Source: Chlamydiota bacterium (GTDB lineage: Bacteria; Chlamydiota; Chlamydiia; Chlamydiales; Criblamydiaceae). From it: a DNA stretch of 8,374 bases. The notes under the pieces were generated by a model that ran no database searches, had not been told where the DNA came from, and saw only the letters and a program-made list of their open reading frames with translations. The position numbers and the translations under genes were made by a program. The stretch spans positions 1-8,374 of the forward strand of contig JAJFMC010000092.1 of assembly GCA_021772365.1 (NCBI GenBank), read 5' to 3'. Positions 7,001 to 8,374 of the stretch are shown here, one piece after another. How positions within the stretch are numbered: the first letter of the stretch is position 1; every line of letters starts with the position of its first letter.

Positions 7001-7633
7001 TATGATGCTTTAGATAAGCATTGTAATCTGGTGTATGCCAAAGGAGCGCAGATTCAACCCTTGAAAGTTCTGCATCCAGAAATCGAGCAGTCAGAAATTC
7101 GCCGTTATCTCAAAGGGATAGGGCGTAGTACGATGCATTTTTTGAATGTCGCTGATGAAACACTTGATAAGCATTGGCTTGCACAGGTGATCCCTAACTC
7201 CCTAAGTGGCATTACAAGTATAGTGAAGGGAGTATTTTCATTTAGGCATATGATGACCAAAGAACAGCTAGCTGATAAAATCTCAAGGTTACAAAAAGAG
7301 ATTTCTGACCTCGATGAGAATATTCGTTCAAAGAGCTTATCCTGGTTTCAGAAGATGCGTGGTGATGAACTTTCTGATAAGAAAAAAGAGGAACTTGAAA
7401 AGCTCTATGATAGAAAATCAGATCTTCAGAGAGATCTTCTGCGTAATGAACATGAACTTGTACGGTTAAATCGATTGACAGAGGAAGAGTACCTTAAAGA
7501 ACTCAAGGAAGTAGAAGAAGCAAATACCTATGCAATGACAACAGCAACATTCGGCATGGGGCGACTTGCCTCCATCCCTTCGAAAGCGTGGTATGGCGAC
7601 CACAGATTTCAACTTCTTGAAGAAACTGATTAG
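4049..7633 (+). CDS. Large protein with class-3-lipase-like domain and coiled-coil tail, putative effector
   Basis: This 1,194-residue protein (numbering from TTG 4049; 1,221 if from 3968) has an alpha/beta-hydrolase domain at about residues 760-1000. The oxyanion motif is WISFQGT (FQGT 823-826), the nucleophile elbow is GHSLGG with Ser880, and the likely triad partners are Asp949 (LVRGDVVE) and His982 (NQHSVYDAL). These order and spacing features match class 3 lipases, which hydrolyse acylglycerols or phospholipids. Residues about 1069-1163 are a highly charged coiled coil. The first 750 or so residues are mostly helical-looking and match nothing I recognise. With the chosen start there is no signal peptide; the longer start would add a hydrophobic segment. 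Size, architecture and neighbours suggest a secreted effector acting on host membranes, but this is inferred. The substrate is unknown, and the enzyme could be an esterase or an acyltransferase. Confidence 0.8.
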   Translation: MTIQDSPYKSLLILRDIDIVCGYEKESLRVNEDGSLETYQLSWFFDSSLLSSSHETRYFDGKVYVHKEAEEKVLQRISHLSEAVSTESSADCLGVQRTKLSFLRGLKKIHEMHKSPSFAFSRTYEVLVPGIAKQIAEYREAYESWMFENCSEGSHLSINDDEELCFNTSSSGLSSDHLKCIAKKARSYLLKEVSQLRFPTIEFVNMLDSLLNREELFHSLNEEYCLFFSQFLEVKRAIEETIHEKQEGEGSIGSLYEDYSKLKSVLTTIESMTECKHFNTLVLLKGYKETINEGMKFIKSHLRTISEKCLFSISYEIPKKSESVSKVMSFVAGIEDSLGDLLHYQPTRSFIYVDGEKLYRTSTYMFATFDEKVQTEVLDFIHQQLKATVEVVKEGKIDKDELEKLYVNLLKGLTAVQADYLATYPGFSERIGQLKSEFEQQLCLVEQSGEKNIDDLFNSGYLAFTTEPLHLILNGIYGESLVSKVFGTYLEEGVEVVDRTTLKLLICAIATDVSATELNWLKEQSGFEKLSPRELLNHFRKAPDGRRILEYFSIPVTLDKHNVTAEYLETLPEETKHQTLRKIALETLADMESAILWQGDDEIVISDEDAISTLQRFILSKTPTYEFNSDYYINFLNVAAAVISWGQKDKALLITLIHKLDHMHAGSMTYYSQEHCVQYASYWSLLSELLKSPEKQTVESTRSLLNGLKKHPYHRVEDQVMSVEEYSNRMKLPEFFARKVGYWNKHVLQRSIFLDDITGELKDDSVKAIRKGSLVESLSGGESIVWELCELYNEKGLVCQVFLPLDTEKYSQKGESVPLWISFQGTIGQSNSYSRDMEVIGPGNSFWLSEEQAGLMKKLCDPVMERLGDMTFDIWTTGHSLGGADSMNGCTQLAVAYCESPLVNTINCTTFNTAGMTKEAANTFKELLGPEGIGAAKRGWIFHSLVRGDVVETSGQTKLGRGFIGEERVIFGEVKNHCSNQHSVYDALDKHCNLVYAKGAQIQPLKVLHPEIEQSEIRRYLKGIGRSTMHFLNVADETLDKHWLAQVIPNSLSGITSIVKGVFSFRHMMTKEQLADKISRLQKEISDLDENIRSKSLSWFQKMRGDELSDKKKEELEKLYDRKSDLQRDLLRNEHELVRLNRLTEEEYLKELKEVEEANTYAMTTATFGMGRLASIPSKAWYGDHRFQLLEETD

Positions 7634-7767
7634 GTGAACTCTCCACAGACATGGGCGGTAGTCTAACTCTTATTAAGATGTTGTCCATGACTAAAATATT
7701 GATTTTTACGTAAGTAGATTCTCCAAGATTCCACTCCATTTTTTATTGGAAAATTGATCTTACATCC
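7634..7767. other. Non-coding spacer after the lipase-domain gene
   Basis: I see no gene and no convincing terminator hairpin here. The segment joins the stop of the lipase-domain gene to the degraded element that follows. Confidence 0.4.
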
Positions 7768-8144
7768 GTGGAACGATATCTAATCTTCCTAGGTGAAAGG
7801 GGCAATCGGGGGCTTAGGTTGATGCGTATGCGGCCCATACATTTACCCATAAGTATTGCGTTACAGAAATTTTTATGTCGTGCCTTCAGCACTCGATGGC
7901 TTGCTTTGCGTGCTCCTGGGGTTTCGGGCTCCGTTTCACTCCGCCCTACACGCCCAGGCTCGTTTAATGTCATGGCTTCGCCATTCATCCGTGCTGACAA
8001 CGCATTACGACGACAGGTGGATGAGGGCAAGCCTATGATATCTGTGCTATTAATGAGCTCATGAACATCTCAGAAACACAAAAGCATGAGTTTGGTGGAT
8101 ATTTTCATTCAATTGCAAAAAAATATGGCCTCACCACTGATTGA
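7768..8144 (+). pseudogene. Frameshifted gene remnant, family not recognised
   Basis: The plus frame from 7768 reads MASPFIRADNALRRQVDEGK near 7970-8031 and then becomes nonsense. Shifting by one base at about 8031-8034 continues a protein-like sequence, YDICAINELMNISETQKHEF, then GGYFHSIAKKYGLTTD and a stop at 8142-8144. The simplest reading is a single-base deletion in a GCC(C)TAT context within a former gene. The minus strand is also open over 7743-8030, so the original coding strand upstream of the shift is uncertain. The segment around 7921-7980 is about 58 percent GC, above its surroundings, which suggests imported or repeat-derived DNA. I cannot name the family. Confidence 0.4.
7915..7958. 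repeat. Nested hairpin in the GC-rich part of the remnant
   Basis: CCTGGG (7915-7920) pairs with CCCAGG (7953-7958), and inside it GGGC (7926-7929) pairs with GCCC (7943-7946). A smaller perfect hairpin, ATGGC-TTC-GCCAT (7972-7984), follows. Such palindromic GC-rich cores are typical of small repeat elements that spread in genomes, but other copies would have to be found elsewhere to prove it. Confidence 0.4.
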
Positions 8145-8242
8145 CACGTAATGATTGTTTTAAAAAGGTTCTGGATCACCGAGTAGGTTTTGTGAGGAAA
8201 GCAACTATTTTAAGTTAACATAATTGGATAGCAAAAAGAGTG
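8145..8242. other. Spacer with no recognised feature
   Basis: This AT-rich stretch separates the gene remnant from the stop codon of the partial minus-strand gene. I find no hairpin terminator or convincing promoter in it. Confidence 0.4.
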
Positions 8243-8374
8243 TTAATGTTGGGACTTGATCAGCTGCTGCCAATAGACACGCTGTTCTGAATCGAGGTAT
8301 TTGATAAGAGCTAGGTGATTGACTGGCCAGGTGTTTACGCATTCTGTGTTAATAATTGCAATTTGTTTGTCTTT
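8243..8374 (-). CDS. C-terminal end of an unidentified protein (partial)
   Basis: On the minus strand a frame is open from the window edge to TAA at 8243-8245, giving 43 residues and a stop. The sequence looks like real protein, with a mixed composition: IAIINTECVNTWPVNHLALI, then KYLDSEQRVYWQQLIKSQH at the end. The start lies beyond the right edge. I do not recognise the family. An open frame of 44 codons can occur by chance, so the call rests on composition. Confidence 0.5.
   Translation of the reverse strand, partial: KDKQIAIINTECVNTWPVNHLALIKYLDSEQRVYWQQLIKSQH

Noticed and set aside
7503..7739. 78-codon minus-strand frame across the end of the lipase-domain gene
   Set aside because: It is mostly antisense to a clearly coding region and has no ribosome site that I can see.
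7565..8031. Possible inverted repeats CTTGCC..CATCC (7565-7577) and GGATG..GGCAAG (8019-8031) as element ends
   Set aside because: Only 11 of 13 bases match, which is expected by chance at this separation, and the left one lies inside the lipase-domain gene.
1..8374. CRISPR array or tandem repeat
   Set aside because: No regularly spaced direct repeats were seen anywhere in the window.

Overview
The window reads as an accessory, host-interaction region of an AT-rich to moderate-GC bacterium. It holds two intact genes on the minus strand, one long intact gene on the plus strand, and decayed mobile or unassigned DNA at both edges. All three intact genes look suited to a life inside eukaryotic cells: an OTU-type cysteine protease, a Sec-exported homologue of the plant plastid UDP-glucose pyrophosphorylase UGP3, and a 1,194-residue protein with a class-3-lipase-like domain and a coiled-coil tail. 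This fits an amoeba- or protist-associated intracellular bacterium. A chlamydia-like organism (Parachlamydia/Simkania/Waddlia type) is my best guess, but it is an inference from gene content, because no rRNA or housekeeping marker is present.

Layout. Bases 1-80 are the 3' end (domains V and VI) of a group II intron whose body lies outside the window. Bases 81-159 form a 21-bp inverted repeat with terminator-like character. Bases 160-438 hold no recognised gene, but they carry a foldable stretch overlapping a 45-codon open frame with a good Shine-Dalgarno, and a second short open frame. Bases 440-1360 (minus) encode the OTU-like protease. Bases 1361-1579 are an AT-rich spacer. Bases 1580-3763 (minus) encode the exported UGP3-like protein. 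Bases 3764-4048 are a divergent regulatory region with a good minus-strand promoter candidate, a perfect palindrome and a second copy of a short motif also seen near base 174. Bases 4049-7633 (plus) encode the lipase-domain protein. Bases 7634-8242 contain a GC-richer, frameshifted remnant with a long hairpin, and bases 8243-8374 hold the C-terminal end of a further minus-strand gene cut by the window edge.

How the genes may work together. The UGP3-like gene and the lipase gene diverge from one 285-bp control region. The OTU gene lies downstream of the UGP3-like gene on the same strand, 219 bp away, with its own promoter candidate. No classical operon is evident. The shared theme is manipulation of the host: ubiquitin removal, lipid or ester hydrolysis, and nucleotide-sugar metabolism outside the bacterial cytoplasm. 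That reading is inferred from domain content and lack of pathway context, not shown directly. The most unusual feature is an apparently full-length UGP3-like enzyme carrying a clear N-terminal signal peptide, with a ten-base homopolymer inside the signal-peptide codons.
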